NCBI RefSeq assembly: GCF_014205155.1
Contig: NZ_JACHMX010000001.1
Span: 1-64,000 of the forward strand
Direction: 5' to 3'
From: Amycolatopsis umgeniensis
GTDB lineage: Bacteria; Actinomycetota; Actinomycetes; Mycobacteriales; Pseudonocardiaceae
Length of the DNA stretch: 64,000 nt
Below the pieces are notes generated by a model that saw nothing but the letters and a program-made list of their open reading frames with translations, ran no database searches and was not told the DNA's origin. Positions 8,136 through 16,337 of this stretch are shown one piece after another. The position numbers were made by a program, and so were the translations under genes. Positions within the stretch are counted from its first letter, which is position 1, and each line of letters starts with the position of its first letter.

Positions 8136-9125
8136 CTACGCCGAGACCGGGTCCACGCGCTGGGCCACCGCGGTCAGGTAGTTGCTGTACCGGGGCGAGG
8201 CGAAGTCCGAGTACTTCCCCGCACGCATGGCGTCCCGGATTTCCCTTGCCGTGTCGACGACCCGGCGGCTCGGGGTGAAACCCAGCTCCCGGCGGATGGG
8301 ATCGAAATTCACCCGGTAGTTCCGTGGGTCGGTGTGTTCCTCGAGGATCTCCATGTGGACGCCGTCGACCTCTTCGGCGATCAGCTTGCCGATGGAGTCC
8401 ATGCGGTAGTTCTCTTCGCCGAAGCCGCAGTTGTAGATGCTCGGCGCGGCGGGCCTGTCGTCACCGAGAACCAGGTGTACCGCCGCGGCCGCGTCCTCGA
8501 CGTGCAGGAAGGGCCGCCACTGCGTACCGCCGTGCACGGTGACCCGACCGTGTTCCACGGCGTTGGCCGTCATGACGTTGACGGCGAGATCGAACCGCAT
8601 CCGCGGGGAAAGGCCGTGGATGGTGGCGAACCGCAGCAGCCGGGGGAAGAATTCGTCACGGGGCAGGGAGAGCAGATAGTGCTCGGACAGCACCTTGGAT
8701 TCGGCATAGACCGACTGCGGTGCCATGGGTGACCAGACGCCCACCTCCGCGTCCGCCGTGAATCCGTAGTTGCTGCAAGTGGAAGCGAAGACCAGCGACC
8801 GTATCCCGGCCCGGCGGCAGGCCTCGGCGACGCGGATGGTGCCGAGGTAATTGACGTTCCAGGCGGTGTCGGTGTCGACGCCGCAGGCGGGATCACCCAC
8901 GATCGCCGCCAGATGCACCACCGCGTCCACGCCGTCGAGGGCCTTCTCCCAGGACCCGGTGTCGAGGACGTCGCCGTCGATGTAGGTGACCCCGGACAGC
9001 CCGAGTTCCGGACCGCCGACGAGGCCGTTGTCGACGACCACGACTTCTGCCCCGGTTTCGCGGAGTCTCCGGGTCAGCACCGATCCGATATACCCTCGTC
9101 CGCCCGTGATCAGGTACTTCTTCAT
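8136..9125 (-). CDS. NAD-dependent epimerase/dehydratase (extended SDR)
   Basis: This 329-residue extended SDR has the Rossmann motif GGRGYIGSVLTRRL at residue 8, DGDVLD near 58, VVHLAAIVGD near 75 and the catalytic YAESK pair near residue 140 with an upstream STCSNYG. NDP-sugar 4-epimerases, dehydratases and C-4 reductases share this architecture. It probably acts on a nucleotide sugar that the DegT enzyme then aminates. The ATG overlaps the HypF stop (ATGA), so the carbamoyl/cyanide module and the sugar genes are translationally linked rather than merely adjacent. Confidence 0.92.
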   Translation of the reverse strand: MKKYLITGGRGYIGSVLTRRLRETGAEVVVVDNGLVGGPELGLSGVTYIDGDVLDTGSWEKALDGVDAVVHLAAIVGDPACGVDTDTAWNVNYLGTIRVAEACRRAGIRSLVFASTCSNYGFTADAEVGVWSPMAPQSVYAESKVLSEHYLLSLPRDEFFPRLLRFATIHGLSPRMRFDLAVNVMTANAVEHGRVTVHGGTQWRPFLHVEDAAAAVHLVLGDDRPAAPSIYNCGFGEENYRMDSIGKLIAEEVDGVHMEILEEHTDPRNYRVNFDPIRRELGFTPSRRVVDTAREIRDAMRAGKYSDFASPRYSNYLTAVAQRVDPVSA

Positions 9126-11455
9126 CGCACGTCGTCTCCCAGCCTGGCGTCGGCCACCACGATCTGGCCGAGCGAAATGCCGCCGTCGTTGGTCGGCACC
9201 TGCTGATGGCAGAACGGCTCGAAACCCGCCTTCCGCAGCTCCACCATGCAGTTGACCAGCAGGAACTCGTTCAGGAAAACGCCGCCGGAGAGCACGACCC
9301 GGCGGCTTCCGAAATCGTGGAGCGCCCGACACCGCTCCACGACCATGTCGACCACGGTCGAATGGAAACGGCGGCTGATCGCGGCGGGATCCAGTCCGGC
9401 CGCGAGGTCCGAGGCGAGCGCCCGGATCACCGGCCGAGGATCGATTTCCTGCTCTTCCAAGCCGAATCGGTACCGTTGCCCGGGCTCGGCCATGGTGAAG
9501 TCGCGCTCGAGCAGTCCCTCCAGCTCGATCGGGCCCTGCGCTTCGTATTCGGCGTGCGTGGTGATGGCCAGCAAGGCGGCGACGCCGTCGAACAACCGGC
9601 CCATGCTGGAAGCGGGTGGCGCGTTGATCCCCCGCCGCGTCATGGCGGTGAAGACGTGCCGCTGCTGCTCGTCGAGGGTTTCCAACACCGGAAAGGCGTT
9701 GACCGCGGCGGAAGTCTCGCCGAACGCGTCCAGCGCCAGCGCGAATCCCGTCCTGATCGGTTCGGTGACGGCCTTGTCCCCGCCCAAGAGCGGCACGGTC
9801 CGCAGATGCGCGACGCGGCGGGCTTCGCGGTAGCCGCCGACGAGGAATTCGCCACCCCAGATGGTGCCGTCGTCGCCGTATCCGGTGCCGTCGAAGATGA
9901 CGCCGATGGTCTGGCCGACGAGCCGGTTTTCCGCCATACAGGAAGCCATGTGCGCGTGATGGTGCTGCACGGTCACGACCTGCTCGAAGGCTTCACCCTG
10001 CTCCTGGAAGGCGAACCGGGTCGCACGGAACTGGGGATGGAGGTCCACGGCGGCGTGACGCGGGCGAAGCTCGTGGAGATCGGCGAGATGACGCACGGCC
10101 TCTCGATGCGCCCCGAAAGTCTCGTCGTTCTTGATGTCGCCGATGTGCTGGCTGACATAGACGCGGGAGCCGCTGCTCAACGCCACTGTCGTCTTGAGTT
10201 CGGCGCCGTACGCCACGAGGGGAGCGAGCTCGGCGCCGATCTCCACGGGGTACGGCGCGTAGCCGCGGGATCGGCGGATGAAACCGACCAGCGGCTCGCC
10301 GAGATCGGGGTGCTCGGAGTAGCGGACGATCGAGTCGTCGACCCGGACCTCGATGTCGCGGTCGTTGTAGAGGATCAGATCGGCGACACCGAAGAGCTGG
10401 GCCAGCGCGTCCTCGTTGCGGTACACGATCGGGTAACCGGAGATGTTGCCGCTGGTCATGACCAGGGTGTCCGATCCGGCGTGGTCGAGAAGAAGATGGT
10501 GCACCGGCGCGGACGGGAGCATGACGCCGAGGTTGGGGTTGCGCGGGGCGATCTGCTCCGGCAGCCCCGGGGAACGCTTACGCAGCAACACGATCGGACG
10601 GGCGGGCGAGAGCAGCAGATCGGCCTCGGCAGGGCGGACCTCGGCGAACGCCTCGACCGTGCCCAGATCGCGGGCCATCACCGCGAACGGCTTGGAATCG
10701 CGCCGTTTGCGGGTCCGGAGCCGGGCGACCGCCTCGCCGTCGTGGGCGTTGACCGCGAGGTGGAACCCGCCGACGCTCTTGACCGCGACGATCCCGCCCT
10801 CGGCGAGCGCGGCCGTGGCCGCGGCCAGCGCCTCCTCCCCCGAAGCCGTCTCGCCGCCGGCCCCGGCCAGCAGCAGCCGGGGACCGCAGTCGGGACAGGC
10901 GTTGGGCTGGGCGTGATAACGACGGTCGAGCGGATCTTCGTACTCGAGGGCACACGGGCGGCACATGGTGAAGCCGGCCATCGTGGTGACGGCCCGGTCA
11001 TACGGCAGCTCGCGGATGATCGAGTACCGCGGACCACAGTTGGTGCAGTTGATGAAGGGGTACCGGTACCGGCGATCAGCCGGGTCACGCAACTCGGCGC
11101 GGCAGTCGGCGCAGACATAGGAGTCCGAGGGGACGACCGTGGTCCGGGCGCCGTCGTGCCTGCTTTCCCGGATGGTGAACCCGTCCGGTTTCACCTCCGC
11201 CACGGGCAGATCGGTCACCCGGACGGCCGTGACCCGGGCCTGCGGCGGTGCCGATGTGCTGAGGCCTTCGGTGAACCGGCTCACTTCCTCCGGATCGCCG
11301 GTCACCTCGATCAGCACACCCTCCGGGTCGTTGAGCACCCAGCCGGTCAGATCGCCTTGCAACGCGAGCTTGTAGACGAAGGGCCGGTACCCCACACCCT
11401 GGACCACGCCGGACACACGAATGCTTCGCCGGACACTCGATTCACTACTCGGCAT
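9122..11455 (-). CDS. hypF: Carbamoyltransferase HypF
   Basis: This 777-residue protein has all HypF parts in order. An N-terminal acylphosphatase domain carries VVQGVGYRPFVYKLA. Two zinc-finger pairs follow (CADC with CTNCGPRYS; CRPC with CPDCGPR, about residues 115-195). A YrdC-like domain contains KSVGGFHL and KRRDSKPFAVMARD. The Kae1-like domain has VQHHHAHMASCMAE and FDGTGYGDDGTIWGGE. HypF uses carbamoyl phosphate and ATP to make carbamoyl-adenylate and passes the carbamoyl group to the C-terminal Cys of HypE. No residue loss is visible, so it should be active. It lies 12 bases after hypE. No hydrogenase or other maturation gene is in the window. Confidence 0.96.
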   Translation of the reverse strand: MPSSESSVRRSIRVSGVVQGVGYRPFVYKLALQGDLTGWVLNDPEGVLIEVTGDPEEVSRFTEGLSTSAPPQARVTAVRVTDLPVAEVKPDGFTIRESRHDGARTTVVPSDSYVCADCRAELRDPADRRYRYPFINCTNCGPRYSIIRELPYDRAVTTMAGFTMCRPCALEYEDPLDRRYHAQPNACPDCGPRLLLAGAGGETASGEEALAAATAALAEGGIVAVKSVGGFHLAVNAHDGEAVARLRTRKRRDSKPFAVMARDLGTVEAFAEVRPAEADLLLSPARPIVLLRKRSPGLPEQIAPRNPNLGVMLPSAPVHHLLLDHAGSDTLVMTSGNISGYPIVYRNEDALAQLFGVADLILYNDRDIEVRVDDSIVRYSEHPDLGEPLVGFIRRSRGYAPYPVEIGAELAPLVAYGAELKTTVALSSGSRVYVSQHIGDIKNDETFGAHREAVRHLADLHELRPRHAAVDLHPQFRATRFAFQEQGEAFEQVVTVQHHHAHMASCMAENRLVGQTIGVIFDGTGYGDDGTIWGGEFLVGGYREARRVAHLRTVPLLGGDKAVTEPIRTGFALALDAFGETSAAVNAFPVLETLDEQQRHVFTAMTRRGINAPPASSMGRLFDGVAALLAITTHAEYEAQGPIELEGLLERDFTMAEPGQRYRFGLEEQEIDPRPVIRALASDLAAGLDPAAISRRFHSTVVDMVVERCRALHDFGSRRVVLSGGVFLNEFLLVNCMVELRKAGFEPFCHQQVPTNDGGISLGQIVVADARLGDDVR

Positions 11456-11467
11456 CTCGTCACCCCC

Positions 11468-12493
11468 TCAGCACAGACGGGGCAGCTCGGCGCCCTGGAG
11501 TTCCTCGACCACGGAGTCCCGCCCGTCCGCGCCGCGCATCAGGACGAGCGGCTCCGCGTCGCCCGTCACCTCGCCGATCGTCGTGGCCTCGGCTCCGTAC
11601 TTGTGCGAGCGGAGCACGTTCAGCACGTCCTGCTCCGCCGCCGGATCGACGAACAGGCACAGGCAGCCCTCGTTGGCGGCGTGGATCGCGTTGATGCCCA
11701 GCATGTCCGTGGCCATCACGGTCTCGAACTGGATGGGCAGCCGCTCCTGCTCGAACCTGACAGCGTGTCCGGACGCCCTCGCGTACTCGTGCAGGACCGC
11801 GGCCAGCCCGCCGCGAGTGACGTCGCGGACCGAATGCACCGTGCCCTCGCCGACCGTCGTCAGCAGCGTGTCCATGAGCCCGTTGAGCGGCGCGCAATCG
11901 CTGAGCACGCGCTGCTCGAATCCGAGACCCTCGCGGATCGACAGCAGGTGCACGGTGTGATTGCCGATCGGTCCACTGAGGATCACCCGGTCTCCGGGGC
12001 GGACGTCGCGCATCCGCAGGGGCGCGCGCTCGAAGACGCCGATCCCGGCCGTGTTGAGGTAGATCTGGTCGACCTCGCCCTTGCGGACCACTTTGGTGTC
12101 GCCGCAGACGATCTGGACGCCCGCTTCGAGCGCCGTTTCCCGGATCGAGGTGCACACCTGATGCAGCAGGGCCATCGGCAGACCCGTCTCCAGGATCATC
12201 CCGAGTGTCAGGTAGAGCGGCCGCGCGCCGACCACGGCGAGGTCGTTCACCGTGCCACAGACCGAAATCTTGCCGATGTCCCCGTTGCCGAAGAACGGCG
12301 GATCGGCCACGAACGAGTCCGTGGTCATCGCGATCCGACCGGCTGGGACGGAGAGCATCGCGCTGTCCTCCATCTCGCCGATGTACACCTCGCCGAGTGT
12401 TTCGACGACGAAGGAGATCAACTCACCGCTGAGCTTGGCTCCGCTGCCGTGGTCGAGAACGACCTCGTCGAGGCCGGTCACCGAGCTTGCCAT
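11468..12493 (-). CDS. hypE: HypE, carbamoyl dehydratase (protein-bound thiocyanate former)
   Basis: This 341-residue member of the AIR-synthase/PurM family converts an S-carbamoyl on its own C-terminal Cys to S-cyanide using ATP. The essential tail is present: the protein ends ELPRLC, close to the PRIC end of hydrogenase HypE. The N-terminus has LDHGSGAKLSGELI, followed by DSAML and MTTDSFVADPPFF, and DVTRGGLAAVLHEYA lies mid-protein. The ATG follows AAAGGTAGGA. In hydrogenase maturation the cyanide goes to iron on HypCD, which are absent here, so another acceptor or another use of the activated group is possible. It sits between a cysteine hydrolase gene and hypF. Confidence 0.96.
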   Translation of the reverse strand: MASSVTGLDEVVLDHGSGAKLSGELISFVVETLGEVYIGEMEDSAMLSVPAGRIAMTTDSFVADPPFFGNGDIGKISVCGTVNDLAVVGARPLYLTLGMILETGLPMALLHQVCTSIRETALEAGVQIVCGDTKVVRKGEVDQIYLNTAGIGVFERAPLRMRDVRPGDRVILSGPIGNHTVHLLSIREGLGFEQRVLSDCAPLNGLMDTLLTTVGEGTVHSVRDVTRGGLAAVLHEYARASGHAVRFEQERLPIQFETVMATDMLGINAIHAANEGCLCLFVDPAAEQDVLNVLRSHKYGAEATTIGEVTGDAEPLVLMRGADGRDSVVEELQGAELPRLC

Positions 12494-12534
12494 CGGGCGT
12501 CCTACCTTTCTACGAGCGAGGGGCCGGACAGGGC

Positions 12535-13125
12535 TCAGGGAAGGGTTTTGACGACCATCCGGGGCAGTTCACCCTTGCTGTCGAGGGTTTCCAAGATCTC
12601 CTGCGAACTCGCGACGGTGGCGCAATACCCGGCGAGCCAGCTGAGGGAACGGTCGCGATCTTCGGTCTTGTCGGACACGACGCATTCGGCGGGAACCCAG
12701 ACGTTGTAGCCGCGGAAGAACGCGTCGGCGGCGGTGGTCTGGACACAGATCTGGGTCTGCAGGCCGGTGACCACGACGGTATCGACGCCCGCTTCCTGGA
12801 GCAGTTCCTGCATCTTCGTCTCGTAGAAACCGCTGTCCTTGTTCTTCTCCACGACGACGTCGCCGTCGGCGAGGAACGCGGGGAGGATCGCGGCGCCCTC
12901 GGTGTCTCGTTGCAGGGGAAGGGTTCCGTCCGCCCTGCGGTTCGCGTTCGGGTCGTCGGGCAGGTTGATCAGCTGCAGGTGGTAGACCGTGTGACCCCGG
13001 CGGCGCATCTCGTCAAGGAAGGCGATGTAGTGCGGCTCCGCGTCGGCCATCACCGCCGTGCGCTCGGGGGTCAGGTAGACCACGTCACCCTGAAGGTCGT
13101 TGGTGAGGACGGCGATTTTGCCCAT
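12535..13125 (-). CDS. Isochorismatase-like cysteine hydrolase (first gene of the Hyp operon)
   Basis: This 196-residue cysteine hydrolase has the family triad: Asp in VLTNDLQGD near the start, Lys in VVVEKNKDSGFY near residue 103, and Cys in VTGLQTQICVQTT near residue 135. The family includes isochorismatase, nicotinamidase, N-carbamoylsarcosine amidase and biuret or ureidoacrylate hydrolases. Because it heads an operon with a carbamoyl-transfer module, an amidase acting on a carbamoyl or amide group is attractive, but this is inference. The ATG follows AAGGAGC. It is the first gene of the nine-gene operon, with its promoter upstream of 13125. Confidence 0.88.
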   Translation of the reverse strand: MGKIAVLTNDLQGDVVYLTPERTAVMADAEPHYIAFLDEMRRRGHTVYHLQLINLPDDPNANRRADGTLPLQRDTEGAAILPAFLADGDVVVEKNKDSGFYETKMQELLQEAGVDTVVVTGLQTQICVQTTAADAFFRGYNVWVPAECVVSDKTEDRDRSLSWLAGYCATVASSQEILETLDSKGELPRMVVKTLP

Positions 13126-13817
13126 GACAGCTCCTTGTCCTGAAGGAATGACCGATGGAGAAACCGAGCATGAACCACCGACATCAGCGATAAGTGATTC
13201 GGCAAGCGGATATGAAAGAACCCGGAGAGCGACCCGTGGCCGCAAACGAATCTCGTCAGAAAGACTCGCTCCCCCAAAGCCCCCTTTATTCCCGAATGCT
13301 CACCCCAGCTGTTCGATGGCCGAAAACCGGCGACACCTTTGTTTACCCAGTGAATGTCGGCGTGTCAAGACCCGGATTCTCGCCGAAAAGATCAATTACG
13401 CGCTCTGCTGAGAATTCCACATCATTCGGCTTCGCGAGATACGGATACGCGCGCGGACGGCGCCCGAGCCGCACCTGCGACAGCTCCGAAATCCGCAGTG
13501 TGGCGCGAAGATCGACCAGCGGGGACACCTGCGTGATTGTCGGCACGCAGCCGGGGAACATCCGCACCGGATGCAAAACCGGGGCGTCCCGTCGCCGACC
13601 CATGGGCCACCTGCGGAAATTCCTTGCGACGAATGGCTCACTGGTCCTGACACCGCCGGAGCGGTCCATGCACTTCCACCAGCGGAATGCGAAGAAGGCG
13701 CGCTACGACATGCGTACCACTTGGCTCGAATATATTTCTGTCACGCTTGAGAAAATGCCGCGTCATGACCACCGCGGCATTCCGTTCAGCGAGAACCCCT
13801 TCCCGGTGCGCTGACGC
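13126..13817. other. Upstream region of the Hyp operon without a confident gene
   Basis: These 692 bases separate the Hyp operon from the pyruvate oxidase gene, with lower GC and irregular codon use. The first 150 bases next to 13125 should hold the operon promoter; I could not settle on -35 and -10 boxes. The only ORF with protein-like composition is at 13343-13669 on the minus strand (listed separately). No palindromic operator or terminator stands out. Confidence 0.5.
13343..13669 (-). CDS. Unassigned small ORF, possible gene remnant
   Basis: This 108-residue ORF reads MDRSGGVRTSEPFVAR at the start and FGENPGLDTPTFTG at the end, with a plausible middle (VSPLVDLRATLRISEL, YPYLAKPNDVEFSAERVI). 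I do not recognise a family. There is no good ribosome site, GC at third positions is lower than in neighbours, and the frame continues only a few codons upstream to a TAG. It could be a small gene of the Hyp cluster, a decayed gene, or chance. Its orientation matches the operon. Confidence 0.3.
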   Translation of the reverse strand: MDRSGGVRTSEPFVARNFRRWPMGRRRDAPVLHPVRMFPGCVPTITQVSPLVDLRATLRISELSQVRLGRRPRAYPYLAKPNDVEFSAERVIDLFGENPGLDTPTFTG

Positions 13818-15557
13818 TCAGGGACGGGGAATGTTGCGGAGGTTCGCGCGGGCGAGGTCGATCATCCGGCCGACACCGCCCTCGAGGACGACCTTGCTCG
13901 CGGCCAAAGCGAATCCGCCGAGCTGACCGGCGGTGATGTGCGGCGGGACGGACAAGGCGTTCGCGTCGGTCACGACGTCGACCAGCGCGGGGCCATCGTG
14001 GCTCAGCGCCTCCTCGAGGGCCGCGCGCAACCGCGTCGGATCGGTCACCCGCTCGGACCGGAGGCCCGCACCGCGCGCGATGGCGGCGAAGTCGACCTGC
14101 TGGTGGTCGGTCTGATAGTCGGGCAAGCCGTCGACCAGCATCTCCAGTTTGACCATCCCCAGCGAGGAGTTGTTGAACGTGACGATCTTGACCGGCAGAT
14201 CGTGCAGGGCGACGGTGAGCAGCTCGCCGAGCAGCATGCCCAGCCCGCCGTCGCCGGACATCGACACGACCTGCCGTCCCGGGTAGGCGAACTGCGCGCC
14301 GATGGCGTGCGGCAGCGCGTTGGCCATGGTGCCGTGCAGGAAGGACCCGATCACCCGGCGGCGCCCGTTGGGAGTGAGATACCGGGCGGCCCACACATTG
14401 CACATGCCGGTGTCCACGGTGAAGATCGCGTCGTCCGCGGCCAGTTCGTCCAGGAGGTCGGCGGCGAACTCGGGGTGGATGGGCACGTGCCGCTCCACGT
14501 TACGGGTGTAGGCGTCGACGACGTGTTCCAGTGATTTGCAGTGGTCGCGCAGCATGCGATCCAGGAACGCCCGGTCGGCCTTGCGCCGCAGGAGCGGCTG
14601 CACGGCTCGCAGCGTCTCCCGGACGTCGCCGTGCACGGCCAGTTCCAGCGGGGTGCGCCTGCCGAGCCGGGTCGCGTCGTGGTCGACCTGCACGGTCCGG
14701 GCCTGGGGAAGGAAGGAGTCGTAAGGGAAATCGGTACCCAGCAGGAGCAGCAGATCCGCATCCTGCATGGCCCGGTAGCAGGCGCCGTAGCCGAGCAGAC
14801 CGCTCATTCCGACGTCGTACGGATTGTCGTACTGGATCCATTCCTTGCCGCGCAGACTGTGGCCGACAGGCGCCTGGACCGTCTCCGCGAGCTCCATCAC
14901 CTCGGCGTGCGCGCCGCGCACCCCGGCACCGGCGAACACGGTGACGGTCTCGGCCGCGTTGATCAGCTCGGCCAGCCGCGTCACCTGCGACTCGGGCGGC
15001 ACGACGGTTCCGCGCTCGGTGACCGGCGCCCCGGTCCCGGTGGGGGAAACGGCCTCGAGTTGCGCGACGTCGCCGGGCAGCACCAGCACCGAAACCTCGC
15101 CGCGGGCCAGTGCGTGCTGCATCGCGATCCGCAGCAAGCGGGGCATCTGACCGGGCTGGCTGATCTGCTCGCAGTAGCCGCTGCAGTCGACGAACAGCCG
15201 GTCGGGATGGGTCTCCTGGAAGAACCCGGTACCGATCTGGCCGGACGGGATGTGGGAGGCGAGCGCGAGCACCGGGGCGCCGGTGCGGTGCGCGTCGTAG
15301 AGGCCCTGCACCAGATGCGTGTTGCCGGGGCCGCAGCTGCCCGCGCACACCGCGAGCCGCCCGGTCAGCTGGGCCTCGGCGGCCGCGGCGAACGCGCCCG
15401 CCTCCTCGTTGCGCACGTGGACCCACTCGATGCCCGGTGTGCGGCGGATCGCGTCGACGATGGGGTTCAGGCTGTCACCGACCACGCCGTAGATCCGTTC
15501 CACCCCGGCCTGCACCAGGACTTGGACGAACTGCTCGGCGACGTTGGGCTTGGCCAT
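13818..15557 (-). CDS. poxB: Pyruvate dehydrogenase (quinone)/pyruvate oxidase, ThDP-dependent
   Basis: This 579-residue ThDP enzyme oxidatively decarboxylates pyruvate to acetate and passes electrons through FAD to quinone at the membrane. The N-terminal domain has YGVVGDSLNPIVDAIRR and the catalytic Glu in VRNEEAGAFAAAAEAQ near residue 50. The FAD-binding middle domain runs about 190-345. The ThDP motif is SGDGGLGMLLGE to FNNSSLGMVK, near residues 430-465. Length and motifs fit PoxB; acetolactate synthase and other ThDP enzymes fit less well. The ATG at 15557 is preferred over the GTG three bases upstream because of AAGGGG spacing. It is probably monocistronic. Confidence 0.92.
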   Translation of the reverse strand: MAKPNVAEQFVQVLVQAGVERIYGVVGDSLNPIVDAIRRTPGIEWVHVRNEEAGAFAAAAEAQLTGRLAVCAGSCGPGNTHLVQGLYDAHRTGAPVLALASHIPSGQIGTGFFQETHPDRLFVDCSGYCEQISQPGQMPRLLRIAMQHALARGEVSVLVLPGDVAQLEAVSPTGTGAPVTERGTVVPPESQVTRLAELINAAETVTVFAGAGVRGAHAEVMELAETVQAPVGHSLRGKEWIQYDNPYDVGMSGLLGYGACYRAMQDADLLLLLGTDFPYDSFLPQARTVQVDHDATRLGRRTPLELAVHGDVRETLRAVQPLLRRKADRAFLDRMLRDHCKSLEHVVDAYTRNVERHVPIHPEFAADLLDELAADDAIFTVDTGMCNVWAARYLTPNGRRRVIGSFLHGTMANALPHAIGAQFAYPGRQVVSMSGDGGLGMLLGELLTVALHDLPVKIVTFNNSSLGMVKLEMLVDGLPDYQTDHQQVDFAAIARGAGLRSERVTDPTRLRAALEEALSHDGPALVDVVTDANALSVPPHITAGQLGGFALAASKVVLEGGVGRMIDLARANLRNIPRP

Positions 15558-15627
15558 CACGACCCCTTCGATACTCCGGCGGCGGGACTACGTTCATGAT
15601 CCACGCGACGGGCGTTCCTCGCAGGTT

Positions 15628-16218
15628 CTAGCCAAGCTCTGCGGTGGTGCGGACGACGACGGCGTAGAGATCACCGATCGTGGCGAGGGCGGCGCGATGC
15701 TGCTCCGCGGCGGTCACCGGGCCGGCGACGGACGGCAGCGCACGCGTGGCGCAGGCCGCGGCCACCACGGTCGGGGCGTTTCCCCGCAGGAACGCGCCTT
15801 CCGCGGTGAACGTGACACACATGTGGGTCATGAATCCGGCCACGACGACGTTCTGATGTCCGGCGGCGTCGACGAGCTCACCCAGCCGCGTGCCGACGAA
15901 CGAGTTCGGCGCGGTCTTCACCACGACCTCCTCGCCCTCGATGGGGGCGACACGTTCGTGGATCCGGCCGATCTCCTGCTGGAGGTCGTACGGACTGCCT
16001 TCGCCCCCGTCGTGCATGACGTGGATGACCGTCGCGCCCTCGGCTCGCGCGAGTGCCAGCAGTGTGGCCGCCTCGTCGAGCGCGGCTTCCCAGCCGTCGA
16101 GCTCCATCACGCCGCGCGTGTAGGTGTTCTGGTAGTCGACGAGGATCAGCGTCGCGTCCGAAAGTGCCGCGGGGGTCGTCGGCAGGGTGCTGATTTCGCG
16201 GAGGGTGGTGCTGGTCAT
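15628..16218 (-). CDS. Cysteine hydrolase, isochorismatase family
   Basis: This 196-residue protein has the isochorismatase-like triad: Asp in LILVDYQNTY near residue 27, Lys in VVVKTAPNSF near 97 and Cys in AGFMTHMCVTFTAEG near 132. Substrates of such enzymes include nicotinamide, isochorismate and ureido compounds; which applies here cannot be told. The start MTSTTLREI follows AAAGGACGC, while the longer frame begins with non-typical residues. It is divergent from a GlxA-type regulator, a very common arrangement for stress-induced cysteine hydrolases, so it is probably that regulator's target. It is unrelated in sequence detail to the hydrolase at 12535. Confidence 0.9.
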   Translation of the reverse strand: MTSTTLREISTLPTTPAALSDATLILVDYQNTYTRGVMELDGWEAALDEAATLLALARAEGATVIHVMHDGGEGSPYDLQQEIGRIHERVAPIEGEEVVVKTAPNSFVGTRLGELVDAAGHQNVVVAGFMTHMCVTFTAEGAFLRGNAPTVVAAACATRALPSVAGPVTAAEQHRAALATIGDLYAVVVRTTAELG

Positions 16219-16260
16219 CGTGCGTCCTTTGCTTTCAGTGGGTACGGCTACCATGATCAC

Positions 16261-16296
16261 TGACCCGATCGGATATTGAGATACGGATTCGGGTCA
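16261..16296. promoter_or_regulatory. Inverted repeat in the divergent hydrolase/GlxA promoter region
   Basis: TGACCCGA (16261-16268) and TCGGGTCA (16289-16296) form an inverted repeat halfway between the two divergent genes. Inside it are two CGGAT-like direct copies. It is a likely binding site for the GlxA-type regulator, though AraC proteins more often use direct repeats. Confidence 0.5.
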
Positions 16297-16337
16297 GCCG
16301 TGGTCGAGATCGGCCGACGTCCGAGAGGAAGGGACCG

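Noticed and set aside
9122..12493. hypE/hypF as part of a [NiFe]-hydrogenase locus
   Set aside because: No hydrogenase subunit, hypA, hypB, hypC or hypD is near, and both genes are translationally tied to sugar-type genes. An incomplete view of the genome means this cannot be excluded altogether.
9206..12709. 1167-codon plus-strand frame
   Set aside because: It is antisense to hypF and hypE, which have full domain motifs and coupled starts. Its His/Asp/Glu-rich composition is typical of shadow frames.
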